A stretch of 63,881 bases of DNA from a virus (IMGVR_UViG_3300028768_000001:1-63881), one strand, 5' to 3'; counted from the first letter of the stretch, positions 1 to 7,838 are shown. A program made the numbers and translations. Notes: generated from the sequence alone by a model not told the origin.

Positions 1-8
1 TCCGATCT
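1..8. other. Residual sequencing adapter
   Basis: TCCGATCT is the 3' end of the common Illumina adapter. It replaces the eight bases that precede the same sequence at the other end of the contig (63748-63755 reads differently). These bases are probably not biological. Confidence 0.8.
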
Positions 9-134
9 AATGTACTCCTCGGTCGTCAGCTTCGAGAGCGAGTACGTGTCGTCGTAGTACGTCTCGTAATCGATCGTCACGAGGTCCATCACACACCCGC
101 AGGCAGTTCGCCGGGCGGCAAAAGCGGTAGGCCG
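9..134. repeat. Terminal overlap, left copy (same as 63756-63881)
   Basis: 126 bp identical to the right end. It carries the first codons of the DNA polymerase gene on the minus strand and the last codons of the upstream gene. It is best read as the overlap left when a circular or circularly permuted genome is assembled, not as a second polymerase gene. An overlap of about k-mer size is typical of such assemblies. Confidence 0.9.
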
Positions 135-355
135 CCAAGATCATGCAGTCCGCGCGTCCGTAGCCACTCGGCACTCTCGATGCGCAGCGCCGGCTCGATA
201 GCGGCGCAGTGATAACGCACCTTATGCAGCGCAACTAACAGCGCTTCTTCGTTGCCCCCAGGGATCAGCCCGCGCGCCCAGGCCAGATCGAGTGTGCGCA
301 GCGCTTGGTTGCGTTCGCGCCGGAACGCTTGCAGTTCGTCGGCCATCGCACTCAT
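89..355 (-). CDS. Hypothetical early protein, 88 aa
   Basis: No family recognised. It is charged and probably helical, with a run of Arg/Gln/Glu near the N-terminus (residues 8-20) and a Pro-rich end. The ATG at 355 overlaps the stop of the gene before it as TGATG, which favours this start over longer ones. Its own stop overlaps the ATG of the DNA polymerase in the same way once the contig is closed, so it is the last small gene of the early operon and is translationally coupled to the polymerase. Confidence 0.65.
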   Translation of the reverse strand: MSAMADELQAFRRERNQALRTLDLAWARGLIPGGNEEALLVALHKVRYHCAAIEPALRIESAEWLRTRGLHDLGGLPLLPPGELPAGV

Positions 356-732
356 CACAGGTTCCCCTTGTTGAACTGATCCCACGAGCCCGTCAGGTTA
401 TACATCGTCACGGCGCGCCGCACCGTTTCCACCACGCGCTGCACGGGGGGCACCGGCAAGAAGCTGCCTTTTAGCGCGGGTATAACCTCCAGCGCGCGGT
501 CCTGGCCGTTAAACGTGTGCCGGCTTTTACTTTTACTCTTGATCTGCATCTCCGGAAGCCACTGCTCGCGCCGCAAGTCGAACTCGTCGTGCAGGATGGA
601 CAGGATCGTATCGAGATCGCGGACATCGAACTTCTTGCCGGTATGCAGCTCGATCAGGTAATACTCGCCGAACACGAACGCACGCACGTGCTGCAAATCG
701 AGCGGCGTCTCGGCAAATTCAGCCAGCAACAT
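355..732 (-). CDS. Hypothetical early protein, 125 aa
   Basis: No family recognised. The start at 732 (MLLAEFAETP) has GGAGGAAA eight bases upstream. The 5' end overlaps the preceding gene by 14 bp and the 3' end overlaps the next gene by one base (TGATG), so it lies inside a tightly coupled operon. The middle has a KSKSKSR basic patch. Function unknown. Confidence 0.65.
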   Translation of the reverse strand: MLLAEFAETPLDLQHVRAFVFGEYYLIELHTGKKFDVRDLDTILSILHDEFDLRREQWLPEMQIKSKSKSRHTFNGQDRALEVIPALKGSFLPVPPVQRVVETVRRAVTMYNLTGSWDQFNKGNL

Positions 733-940
733 GATGACTTTCCTCCACCATCCGCGCTTGCGGATGGATCGCATCGTTCACGAGCACCAGCAGTTCCATG
801 ATGCGTGCCTCGACGGCGCCGACCCGTTCGCGTTCATACTCAATCTCGACGTCCGACGCGTTTTGCGCTTGCGCGATATCCAGGGCCATGAGCCTCACCC
901 GGTATTCGCGCAGCAATGCCTGGGCGAGTTCGGGTTTCAT
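719..940 (-). CDS. Hypothetical early protein, 73 aa
   Basis: Mostly helical and charged (EIEYERERVGAVEARIMELL), possibly a short coiled coil. The ATG at 940 overlaps the previous stop as ATGA, so the longer in-frame start at 985 is not needed. Part of the leftward early operon. No function recognised. Confidence 0.6.
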   Translation of the reverse strand: MKPELAQALLREYRVRLMALDIAQAQNASDVEIEYERERVGAVEARIMELLVLVNDAIHPQARMVEESHHVAG

Positions 941-1218
941 GCCGGCGTTTTCCCGCTCACCCCTTGCGGCGCTTCCGTTTCCCACGCTTTCACCACCGTC
1001 TTGACGGCTTCGACGCCCAGCGAAGCAGGGTTGATGTTGGTCGCATGCATCGCGCCGTTAGGGGCGAACACAAGCAGCACGAACGGCCACTTCTTGCCCG
1101 ACTCGTCGATCAGGGCGCGATCGATTGCGCCGATTAGGCCGGGCAATGCGTCCAGCACCTTGGCCACTTCGGCCGGTTGTTCGGGAGGGATGTAATCCGT
1201 CGTGTTGGCATTGCTCAT
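937..1218 (-). CDS. Hypothetical early protein, 93 aa
   Basis: Start supported by GGAGCG seven bases upstream. The sequence VLLVFAPNGAMHATNINP in the middle looks like a beta strand followed by a turn. It is followed by an ATGA overlap with the next gene. No family recognised. Confidence 0.65.
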   Translation of the reverse strand: MSNANTTDYIPPEQPAEVAKVLDALPGLIGAIDRALIDESGKKWPFVLLVFAPNGAMHATNINPASLGVEAVKTVVKAWETEAPQGVSGKTPA

Positions 1219-1233
1219 GTTCGCTCCAAAGAG

Positions 1234-1563
1234 TTAGTCGGGGCGGCCCAACTTCTCGCCGTTGTTGATCACCAGGAAGTCACGGTATCCACCGCGATCG
1301 ACGCCCCATATGACGACTTTGCGGGTATCAGAAGTCACGCCGATAAAATCGGCTCCAGCCGCATCCGCGGCGGCGAACTCGGCCGGCCAATCGCGGGCGA
1401 ACTCCTCGGGGATCGAATCCCATAGGGCTTTTGCAACGGGCTCCCAAACCTCACGAAAGGCATCGGAGTCGTCACGCCGCCCTTGACCGGCGTCCGCTAT
1501 TTCGGCCATCGCGATATTGGCGGCTTCGACGATGGTTTGCATGGCGTTGTAGTGAGTACTCAT
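1234..1563 (-). CDS. Hypothetical early protein, 109 aa
   Basis: Preceded by GTAGGAGCGAAC. The N-terminal half is helical and acidic; the C-terminal half (ADFIGVTSDTRKVVIWGVD) looks like beta strands. Separated by 15 bp from the next gene in the same operon. Function not recognised. Confidence 0.65.
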   Translation of the reverse strand: MSTHYNAMQTIVEAANIAMAEIADAGQGRRDDSDAFREVWEPVAKALWDSIPEEFARDWPAEFAAADAAGADFIGVTSDTRKVVIWGVDRGGYRDFLVINNGEKLGRPD

Positions 1564-1579
1564 GTTCGCTCCTACTACG

Positions 1580-1768
1580 TTATTGGGTAATCTCTTTAAC
1601 TTCGACGGTGTTTCCGCTCGGGCTCATTTCTTCGGCCTGCTCGACCATGGCGGCCCAGCTCTTGTAGCCCGCGTCAACCGCAAATGCTTCTTGCGCAGCT
1701 TCTTGCGTCTCGCCGCTGAAATTTCCGTAATCAAGGCCATTCGCGCTGAAATTAAAAGTCTTGGTCAT
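1580..1768 (-). CDS. Small hypothetical protein, 62 aa
   Basis: Start supported by AAGGAGAACGAA. Acidic, with the segment AQEAFAVDAGYKSWAAM resembling a helix. No family recognised. It lies in the run of small early genes between 0.1 and 2.1 kb. Confidence 0.6.
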   Translation of the reverse strand: MTKTFNFSANGLDYGNFSGETQEAAQEAFAVDAGYKSWAAMVEQAEEMSPSGNTVEVKEITQ

Positions 1769-1797
1769 TTCGTTCTCCTTGGTGTGGCGTTGTTACG

Positions 1798-2079
1798 TTA
1801 TGGGTACACGGTGGCGATATCCTTGCCATCCAGGCGCACCGGCACCGCCATGCCCGCGATACCATGCTCGCGCAGCTCGGTATAAATGCGTGAGATCGAG
1901 GTGTCGAGTGCGTCGACTTCGACCCACACCGCCCCCTCCTGCTTGCGCACGGCCACGCGCATCCGCACGCGTAAATTCGTACCGACAAAATCTCCCAACT
2001 GCACCATGCGCGACTCGGTACGCGTCACGCGCTGGTTAATCTCCTGCAGCAGGGCTAATTCAAGATCATTCAACATCAT
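1798..2079 (-). CDS. Hypothetical early protein, 93 aa
   Basis: Helical N-terminus (LELALLQEINQRVTRTESR) followed by alternating hydrophobic strands. AGGAGCGA stands upstream of the first ATG; a second ATG follows directly, so the start is uncertain by one codon. Function unknown. Confidence 0.6.
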   Translation of the reverse strand: MMLNDLELALLQEINQRVTRTESRMVQLGDFVGTNLRVRMRVAVRKQEGAVWVEVDALDTSISRIYTELREHGIAGMAVPVRLDGKDIATVYP

Positions 2080-2113
2080 TCGCTCCTATCAAGTGGGTCA
2101 CTACGGTCGGGGC

Positions 2114-3283
2114 TCAGTCGGCCACCCGGATCACCTCGCCGAACGGCGCAGGCTTGCGCCCCCATACATCCGCCCACACGACCGGGTAGTCGGGCGCGTG
2201 CGGCGGCAACCGTCCTTCAAGATCGGTGAGAATGATACACACCGCGGGCACAATGCCCTCCTCGTCGAGCTGCTCGAAGATCGGCACAAAGCTCGTGCCC
2301 CCACCGCCGCGCGGCTTCGTCACCACGTCCAGCTCGCCGGGCTCGATCACCTCGCCCGGGTACACCTGCGTATCGAAGTAGTAGACATGCACGTGCTGCG
2401 GCTTGGCTTCGGCCAAGATCGCATTCAGATGCCCGGCGAACTGCGCTTGCTGAGCCTTCGATACGCATGAGCCGGAGGTGTCGATAAACACCGCGATATC
2501 CCCCAACGACTCGCTATAGTGCAGCGGGGCGAACACCCCGTGCGTGAGCATCGCGCGCCGGTTGATCCTGGCCCAGTCGTAGTGCGACGGGCGCAGCGAC
2601 TGCATGTAGCGGTGCAGATGGTTATACCAAGGCTCGCGCACTGGCTGATAGGCGGCCACCGTGCCCTGCTCCATGCCGGCCGGCAGTTTGCCCATTGCTT
2701 TCGCGTTGGCGATGGCCCGGTCGACCAGGGCCTTGACCTGATCCTCGAAAGCGGCGATCTGCTCCGGCGAGAACGGCTGACCGTCCTGGCTGGGCTCCTT
2801 GATATCCTGCCGGCCCTTGGGCAGCTGCGGCCCCTGGCCCGCGCCCCCGCCATCTTTTTCTCGCTCCTTCTCTTGCTTGGCGAGATCGGCATAGATCGTC
2901 TCGGCGAGCCAGCCGTCATACTGCATGTTGCACAGCCAGTCGGGCGGGATCGTGAACCCGTTTTTCTTCATCAACGTGTTGATGGCATGGTCGCACGCGG
3001 TGTTCCACAACTTCGGGTCGCGGCTGCCGCGCCGGGTCGGATGCAAAAAGATCTTGTGCCCCAGCTCGTGCACGAGTTCGGCCACCTGCTGCTCCAATGC
3101 AATCGTTTTCCAAAACGCCGCATTGATCCATAGGTTGCGCCCGTCGGTCGCCTGCGTCTCCAGCCCGGCCGCAACCTGCTCGGGCGACGCCTCATGGATC
3201 GTCATGCTATAGAACACCTCGGTCCAGAATGGATAGCCGAGCGCGAGCCGCACAGCCGCAGCTGAGGCGATGTTGGTGCTCAT
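2114..3283 (-). CDS. VWA-like protein with N-terminal metallopeptidase-like domain (DUF2201 type)
   Basis: 389 aa. Residues 72-76 read HELGH, a zincin-type HExxH motif, inside an N-terminal region like the putative metallopeptidase domain of DUF2201 proteins. A charged, Gly/Pro-rich linker (about 135-175) leads to a C-terminal von Willebrand A-like domain. Its MIDAS is complete: DTSGS at 268-272, Thr330 in GGGGTSF and Asp354 in TDLEG. Proteins of this type commonly work with MoxR-family AAA ATPases, and one is encoded just upstream (3909-5027), with a DUF3150 gene before it. I infer that the three form one ATP-driven complex. The substrate is unknown. Its 5' end overlaps the previous gene by ATGA. 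Confidence 0.85.
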   Translation of the reverse strand: MSTNIASAAAVRLALGYPFWTEVFYSMTIHEASPEQVAAGLETQATDGRNLWINAAFWKTIALEQQVAELVHELGHKIFLHPTRRGSRDPKLWNTACDHAINTLMKKNGFTIPPDWLCNMQYDGWLAETIYADLAKQEKEREKDGGGAGQGPQLPKGRQDIKEPSQDGQPFSPEQIAAFEDQVKALVDRAIANAKAMGKLPAGMEQGTVAAYQPVREPWYNHLHRYMQSLRPSHYDWARINRRAMLTHGVFAPLHYSESLGDIAVFIDTSGSCVSKAQQAQFAGHLNAILAEAKPQHVHVYYFDTQVYPGEVIEPGELDVVTKPRGGGGTSFVPIFEQLDEEGIVPAVCIILTDLEGRLPPHAPDYPVVWADVWGRKPAPFGEVIRVAD

Positions 3284-3540
3284 GATTCATTCTCCTCGTC
3301 GCTCGAATCGCACGGCATCCATACCCAGGCACTGACCCATGTGCCCCCGTCGCCCTCGCTCAGATAGGCCACGTCGTCGATTTCGATATCGTTGCCCGCG
3401 TAAAGCTCGGCGGCTGAATCCCGAATCGCTTCGGGGGCTTCGGGCGGCAACGCCGCGGCCAGTTCGCGCACCGCCGCGGCCAGATCGCCGCGCTCCCAAT
3501 TCGCCATGACCGCCCGTGCGGCTTCAATCAATCGCTGCAT
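3280..3540 (-). CDS. Hypothetical acidic protein, 86 aa
   Basis: Sits between the AAA ATPase and its VWA partner and overlaps the VWA start by 4 bp (ATGA), so the two are translationally coupled. Very acidic C-terminus (DSSDEENES). The N-terminal third is helical and Ala-rich. It could be an accessory part of the AAA/VWA set; this rests only on position. Confidence 0.6.
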   Translation of the reverse strand: MQRLIEAARAVMANWERGDLAAAVRELAAALPPEAPEAIRDSAAELYAGNDIEIDDVAYLSEGDGGTWVSAWVWMPCDSSDEENES

Positions 3541-3557
3541 GCTCTGCTCCTAATCCG

Positions 3558-3674
3558 TTAATGCCCGGCGAGTACGATGCACCCGCCGAACCATATTGCA
3601 ATCCATCCCCAATCGTTGTCGCCTGCCTTCATGATGATGCCCGCGATCAACAACAGCACCCCGATTAAAGCCAT
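3558..3674 (-). CDS. Small membrane protein, 38 aa
   Basis: A short reading frame starting at an ATG with TTAGGAG upstream. The protein has one hydrophobic segment at residues 2-15 (ALIGVLLLIAGIIM) and a second, Trp-rich one at about 22-37, separated by KAGDND, so one or two membrane passes are likely. It fits exactly between its neighbours with the same direction and spacing. Function unknown. Confidence 0.6.
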   Translation of the reverse strand: MALIGVLLLIAGIIMKAGDNDWGWIAIWFGGCIVLAGH

Positions 3675-3683
3675 GACGCACTC

Positions 3684-3884
3684 CTAACACGTTGGCGGCA
3701 ACGGGCCGTCGCCTTTGTAGACTTGTCCGACCATGCGCTCTGACGTCGCGTGGTAATACTGCTGCGGCGTGTCGCTCGCATTCAGCTCGGTCAGTCCCAC
3801 GTCGGCGGCTGACTTTAAATCCTTGGCTTCGACGTGCACCACGTACTGCACCAGCTCCTCGATGAGCACCTGGAATTTAGGCAT
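3684..3884 (-). CDS. Small hypothetical protein, 66 aa (DpnD/PcfM-like pattern)
   Basis: Begins with FQVLIEELVQYVVHVEAKDL, a strand-strand pattern followed by a helix, which resembles the short DpnD/PcfM domain. That assignment is weak. Preceded by the AAA ATPase gene and followed by a small membrane protein. Function unknown. Confidence 0.5.
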   Translation of the reverse strand: MPKFQVLIEELVQYVVHVEAKDLKSAADVGLTELNASDTPQQYYHATSERMVGQVYKGDGPLPPTC

Positions 3885-3908
3885 AACGAATAATCTCCGG
3901 GTAGGGGG

Positions 3909-5027
3909 TTAGCGCCCGTTCAACAGCTTGGTCAGCTGCGCGTTGCTGATCCACTCGACGTAGCTGCCGGCCGACGCGAGGTCGAAATTCTTGCGGATCG
4001 ACAGGTTGCGCAGGATCACCGCTTGCAGCTCCAGCGGCAGCCGCTCGCCGAAGCTGCGCACCTGCGGCATCTGGCCCGGATGACAGCGCAGCGCCACGAT
4101 CATCGCCAGCGCATACTGCTCGTCCATCGCCTGCGGCAGCGCGATCGCCTTCGGGTTCTCCATGATCTGCGCGAACGAGGCCAGCGACTTGCGCGCCGCT
4201 TTGTGTGCGTGGTAGGCACTGCCCACCCCGGTGCCCAGGTTGCCGACTGCCTCGGAAAGCGTCACGGGCGAGTCCACCTCGTCGGCGGCGAACTCCTTGC
4301 GACTGAGGCGTTCCCAGCTGCGCATGTTGGCCCATATGCCGTTCTTGCCCTCTTCGCTGAGCACGCTGCGCTCGCCCGATGGCGCGCTGTTTGGAATCGC
4401 CTTGGCGGCCGCGGCACTGGTCTGGAATACCTCGTCGTAGTTATCGATCTGTGCCGGGTTGTCTTTGAAATAGAGCTGCACGTTCGGATGCCAGCCGTGC
4501 TTACTCGCGAACTCGATGTTATCGGTCGGGTCGCTGTACACGTCGTGCTGCTCCATGCGACTCATGAACGCGCGGCCTTGCTGCTGCACGCCCGACTTGT
4601 GCTCCAGGCTGTTCGATGCGCCGATCACGATCACGCCTTCGGGGAGCTTCAAGCTGCCCATGTCCTCGCGGTTCATGTACTTTTGCAGCAGCTTGGTGGT
4701 AGCCGGATCCCCGTTGAGCACCTCGTCGAAAAAGAGCACGCCCTTCGCCTCGGGGTCGGTGTAGTGATTGGGCAGCAGCTCGTTGTTGTACAGCGCCAGC
4801 ACGCCGCGCTCTTTATCGGGGCAGCTCGCCTGAATATCCATCGGGCTCATGCTCGGCACGTAAAATTTCCAGCCGCGAAAGCCTTCGACTTTCTTTTGCA
4901 TGCGGGCAATGAAGGCTTCGACGGTCTCGGTCTTGCCGAGCGCGGGCTTGCTTTTGAACAGTACGTTGGTGCGCGCAATCCAGCATCGCACGAGAATGCC
5001 GTTGAGTTCGTTCAGCTTGATCGCCAT
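3909..5027 (-). CDS. MoxR-like AAA+ ATPase
   Basis: 372 aa. A Walker A-like loop is at residues 27-34 (KPALGKTE): the GKT is kept but the leading glycine is missing. Walker B is VLFFDE at 97-102, followed by NGDPATTKLLQKYMN, which is typical of MoxR/CbbQ-type ATPases where a sensor helix follows. It lies between a DUF3150 gene upstream and a VWA/HELGH gene downstream, the usual context of MoxR-VWA chaperone-like pairs. The start at 5027 follows TTAGGAG, which itself follows a repeated hairpin (5048-5077), so its translation or transcript may be specially controlled. Confidence 0.85.
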   Translation of the reverse strand: MAIKLNELNGILVRCWIARTNVLFKSKPALGKTETVEAFIARMQKKVEGFRGWKFYVPSMSPMDIQASCPDKERGVLALYNNELLPNHYTDPEAKGVLFFDEVLNGDPATTKLLQKYMNREDMGSLKLPEGVIVIGASNSLEHKSGVQQQGRAFMSRMEQHDVYSDPTDNIEFASKHGWHPNVQLYFKDNPAQIDNYDEVFQTSAAAAKAIPNSAPSGERSVLSEEGKNGIWANMRSWERLSRKEFAADEVDSPVTLSEAVGNLGTGVGSAYHAHKAARKSLASFAQIMENPKAIALPQAMDEQYALAMIVALRCHPGQMPQVRSFGERLPLELQAVILRNLSIRKNFDLASAGSYVEWISNAQLTKLLNGR

Positions 5028-5030
5028 GAA

Positions 5031-5077
5031 AGGCTCCTAACAGGTTAGGACAAAGCCGCGCATGCGCGGTTTCGTCC
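5031..5077 (-). promoter_or_regulatory. Repeated hairpin + TTAGGAG leader, copy 1
   Basis: On the minus strand the RNA would form GGACGAA-CCGCG / CGCGG-UUUGUCC (5048-5077), then CUAACCUGUUAGGAG and the start codon of the AAA ATPase 20 nt after the hairpin. There is no U-tract after the stem, so it is not a simple terminator. The same layout occurs before three other early genes. Confidence 0.7.
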
Positions 5078-5093
5078 GGGGGGCATCGGGGAA

Positions 5094-6086
5094 TTACAGC
5101 ATGTCGGCAAACAGCGCCCGCTTGGCTGGGGGCACGGGCTTGAACGCGCTTGCCTCGTCGATCACGATGTGCGTTGCGGCAACCGTTGGGGGCGGCTCCA
5201 GCGTAGCCGGAATCGACGCGGCAACATAGCCCTTAAATTTCGTAGCCAAGGTGCGCGCTTCGACGATTGCCGCGGTGCGCACCGTCGGATTTTGCCGCAA
5301 GTCCACTGCCGCGTAAGCCGCCAGCTGGCGCGCATCACTCGCCAGCGCGGCCAAGTGCGCATCGTTGGTCAGGTTCAACGCCGGCATTACCTCGACGAGC
5401 TTCGCGATGTTATCGACCAGCGAGTCGTTGAACTTCTTGACCGTCTTGTTGCCATATTGCTCCAGCGTATTCGCCATCGCCGCGACGACTTCGTACAGCC
5501 GTTCGTACGCCTCCTTCACGCCGGCCTGCACCTTCTGCTCGACCGCGGCTTGCGCTTGCTGCACGAGCCGCTCGACTTCCGCTTTCGGCACGCCCCCTTC
5601 GATCACGCGAAAATCCTCGGCGTTCGGAATCGGCATGGTGTCGACCGTGAACTTGAATTTGAGCTTGACCTCGTTGACCCCAGGGTATTCGCTGCGCTTA
5701 AACATGCGGCCCAGCTTGCTTTCGGCCCGGTTGATGGCCTCGGCATAGGCGCAAATAAACGCATCGACCAGCGCCTCGCCCATCAGCAGCCGATCGCCCA
5801 CCTCGGCCATGAATTCCATGTGCCGCCCGACCGCGCCCGCGCGCCAGCCGCAGTCATCCCAGGGCAGGGTCGAGGTATAGATAAAAGTACGGAAGGCGTT
5901 GTCCCACTTCTGCACCGCCTTTAGTTCTTTCGAGTCGGGCAACAGCTGCTTGTGCACGTTGGCCGCACCGTCGATGGCGCCGTTATCTTTATTGACCTTG
6001 GCGCTTTCGTCTTTGTCGAGCTTACGCGCGGTCCAGATGGACAGGCTCGGACGGTACAGCAGCACAGCGTTACGGATGGTCGACAT
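5094..6086 (-). CDS. DUF3150 domain protein
   Basis: 330 aa. The block from TSTLPWDDCGWR through SKLGRMFKRSEYPG to VDTMPIPNAEDFRV matches the pattern of DUF3150 proteins of phages and proteobacteria. The middle (about 165-215) is a predicted coiled coil rich in Gln, Ala and Glu. DUF3150 genes are commonly found with MoxR-type ATPase and VWA genes, as here. SD CAGGAG is 8 bp before the ATG. It is the first gene after a candidate leftward promoter at 6143-6172 and a GTTAGG-ACA-CCTAAC palindrome. Its biochemical role is unknown. Confidence 0.75.
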   Translation of the reverse strand: MSTIRNAVLLYRPSLSIWTARKLDKDESAKVNKDNGAIDGAANVHKQLLPDSKELKAVQKWDNAFRTFIYTSTLPWDDCGWRAGAVGRHMEFMAEVGDRLLMGEALVDAFICAYAEAINRAESKLGRMFKRSEYPGVNEVKLKFKFTVDTMPIPNAEDFRVIEGGVPKAEVERLVQQAQAAVEQKVQAGVKEAYERLYEVVAAMANTLEQYGNKTVKKFNDSLVDNIAKLVEVMPALNLTNDAHLAALASDARQLAAYAAVDLRQNPTVRTAAIVEARTLATKFKGYVAASIPATLEPPPTVAATHIVIDEASAFKPVPPAKRALFADML

Positions 6087-6142
6087 GGTGCGTTCTCCTG
6101 ACGTTCACGTTTGTTGAACTGCGATGGCATCGACAACAACTT

Positions 6143-6172
6143 CATTGTCCCGCGCTTGTCGAATACTTTCAA
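6143..6172 (-). promoter_or_regulatory. Candidate leftward promoter
   Basis: Minus strand: TTGAAA, an 18-bp spacer starting GTATTC, then ACAATG. The -35 and the following GTATTC match a second candidate at 12284-12313 (TTGCAA, GTATTC, AAAATG, same spacing). It lies about 57 bp upstream of the DUF3150 gene, just downstream of a palindrome. Not tested. Confidence 0.4.
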
Positions 6173-6179
6173 ACAACAA

Positions 6180-6194
6180 GTTAGGACACCTAAC
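6180..6194. promoter_or_regulatory. TTAGGA/TCCTAA-type palindrome
   Basis: GTTAGG-ACA-CCTAAC, a perfect 6-bp inverted repeat seven bases upstream of the candidate -35 at 6167-6172. It is a member of the dispersed palindrome family also seen before late operons. Confidence 0.55.
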
Positions 6195-6211
6195 TAAATT
6201 CGGCAAAAAAT

Positions 6212-6583
6212 TTACAGACTGAACGGCACCTCACCGATGGCTGCGACGAGGGCCATTAAATCGCGCGCGGCTTCGGGATCGTTCGGCACCGGCACGCGAA
6301 TCGGCAGCGCAAGCCCCACCTGCTGCACGATGTACCACCGCTGGTACTTGTAGGGCATCGGCACGGCCTCGCCACTGCGGATGTAGCGCGCATGGTTGAA
6401 ACCCCCTTTCGGGCCGCGCGGTTTTAAACACACCACGGCAAAGCCGTTCGGATGATGCAGCTGCAGATGCGCGATGGCGATTTCACGTGAAACCGGGGTG
6501 TCGTCGAACGTGCAGCGCATCGACAAGGGATACCGACCGCGCGGGTAAAACGAAGCAATCGAACGCGTGACGAGTGCCATCAT
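6212..6583 (-). CDS. Hypothetical early protein, 123 aa
   Basis: No family recognised. Mixed alpha/beta pattern with HLQLHHPNGFAVVCLKPRG in the middle. The start overlaps the preceding stop by ATGA. It is the last gene of the operon that begins at 7838; downstream come an intergenic palindrome and a new promoter candidate. Confidence 0.65.
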   Translation of the reverse strand: MMALVTRSIASFYPRGRYPLSMRCTFDDTPVSREIAIAHLQLHHPNGFAVVCLKPRGPKGGFNHARYIRSGEAVPMPYKYQRWYIVQQVGLALPIRVPVPNDPEAARDLMALVAAIGEVPFSL

Positions 6584-6981
6584 TGCTCTCCACGCAGTTC
6601 TTGCCGGATGATCGCAAACAGCGTCTCGGCTTGTTCGCTGGCATCCGCCGCGTGCCGCTGGAATGCGTCGACCAGCGCTTTGTGGCCAGCTTCGGCTTGC
6701 TCGATGGTGTGATAGCGCTGCATCACCTCGTCGCTATTCCACTCACCGCGCTGCATGAATACCATCGATTCGAACAGCACCGGCTCCGCGCCATCGACGG
6801 GTGGGAACCCGTGATCGAGCCCGAGAAAAACAGTCGAGATCAGCACGTCGCCCACCACATCGCGGCCGATGCGCGTGCTCTCCGCCGCACGCGCCGCTTC
6901 GAACCAGTGTGCCCATTGCCGCACGTCCAGGACTGCAACCACCTTGCGGTCGATCAAGGCGTAGTATTTGAGATTCGTCAC
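6580..6981 (-). CDS. Hypothetical early protein, 133 aa
   Basis: Starts MTNLKYYALIDRK and contains GDVLISTVFLGLDHGF, a pattern found in many phage proteins of unknown function. The C-terminal half is helical and His/Glu-rich. Overlaps the next gene by ATGA. Role unknown. Confidence 0.7.
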   Translation of the reverse strand: MTNLKYYALIDRKVVAVLDVRQWAHWFEAARAAESTRIGRDVVGDVLISTVFLGLDHGFPPVDGAEPVLFESMVFMQRGEWNSDEVMQRYHTIEQAEAGHKALVDAFQRHAADASEQAETLFAIIRQELRGEQ

Positions 6982-7215
6982 CTATAGCTCCTTCACGACA
7001 ATGTGGAACGTGCAGCCCGCCCATACGCCGGCAAACATCGGGCTGAACCGACCGTCAAAAACTTGATAGGGCGCGCCTTGCTTCATCGCCACCAGCATGC
7101 CGCCCAGCTCGACATGGGCCGCGCCCGTCTCGAAGTCCACCGGGTCGGCGCGAATCTCAAACCAGCGCACTTCGTCAAGACGGGTCGACGGGTACTTGAC
7201 GCGGCACGTGCTCAT
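6982..7215 (-). CDS. Hypothetical early protein, 77 aa
   Basis: Basic N-terminus (MSTCRVKYPSTRLDEVR), then beta-rich sequence. Overlaps the previous gene by 4 bp and abuts the next one. No family recognised. Confidence 0.6.
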   Translation of the reverse strand: MSTCRVKYPSTRLDEVRWFEIRADPVDFETGAAHVELGGMLVAMKQGAPYQVFDGRFSPMFAGVWAGCTFHIVVKEL

Positions 7216-7838
7216 ATCGGCTTCCCGTCCTCGTCGAACGTGTACTCGTTCGCCTCGATACCCTCGATGCAGGCTTGCTCGCTGCCGTGATAAAGCAGCT
7301 CATCGGCCATGCGTTGATAGAGCCATGCGGCGAGCGCTTCCATGCACGCCTCGACCGTGGCGAACGTATCTTCGTCCAGATCGACTTGGCCGCCATCATC
7401 GTCGCATTCGCCAGTAAAGGCGGTATCGATTGACACGCGCAGTGAAAATGGCGCGATCTGACAACTCGCCAATGGGTATCGCAACATCACGCTCATCAGC
7501 TGTGCGCCGACGCGCTTGAGTTCGGCATCCTCCGGCGCTTGTTCAAGCAATGCCGCGTAATGCATGCGCTCGGCGACCCAGTGCCCGGTAAAGGTGGCGT
7601 AGTCGCCTTGCACAAAGCCTATCGAATAGGCCACATTGGGCTCTTGCCGCGTCTTGCCATTCATGAGCTTGACTGTCCGCACACCGAACTCGATCCCTAA
7701 GTGGCCGAACAGATTCACCGCATCCGCGATGATGTCATCAGGTTCCCAGTCTTGCGTCACGCACTCCCGGAACCACTCGATTGCACGCTGCCGCGCTGCG
7801 TCGCTCAGCTCGGCAAACCGATAGGTCACATTCACCAT
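7212..7838 (-). CDS. Conserved phage protein with 'SDAARQRAIEW' and 'GFVQGDYATFTG' motifs
   Basis: 208 aa. The N-terminal YRFAELSDAARQRAIEWF and the later IGFVQGDYATFTGHW match a family of phage proteins of unknown function that carries 'FDELSD-KA--KAI' and 'GF-SQGDGA-F'. The C-terminal part is acidic. The start at 7838 is chosen because SD and ATG follow the repeated hairpin at 7859-7889; a start at 7904 would translate through that hairpin. Confidence 0.7.
   Translation of the reverse strand: MVNVTYRFAELSDAARQRAIEWFRECVTQDWEPDDIIADAVNLFGHLGIEFGVRTVKLMNGKTRQEPNVAYSIGFVQGDYATFTGHWVAERMHYAALLEQAPEDAELKRVGAQLMSVMLRYPLASCQIAPFSLRVSIDTAFTGECDDDGGQVDLDEDTFATVEACMEALAAWLYQRMADELLYHGSEQACIEGIEANEYTFDEDGKPI

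Noticed and set aside
1-92. Second, truncated DNA polymerase gene
   Set aside because: Exact duplicate of the right end by assembly overlap, preceded by adapter bases.
5048-5077. Hairpin copies read as rho-independent terminators
   Set aside because: No U-tract follows on either strand, and in four of six copies an SD and start codon follow at fixed distance.
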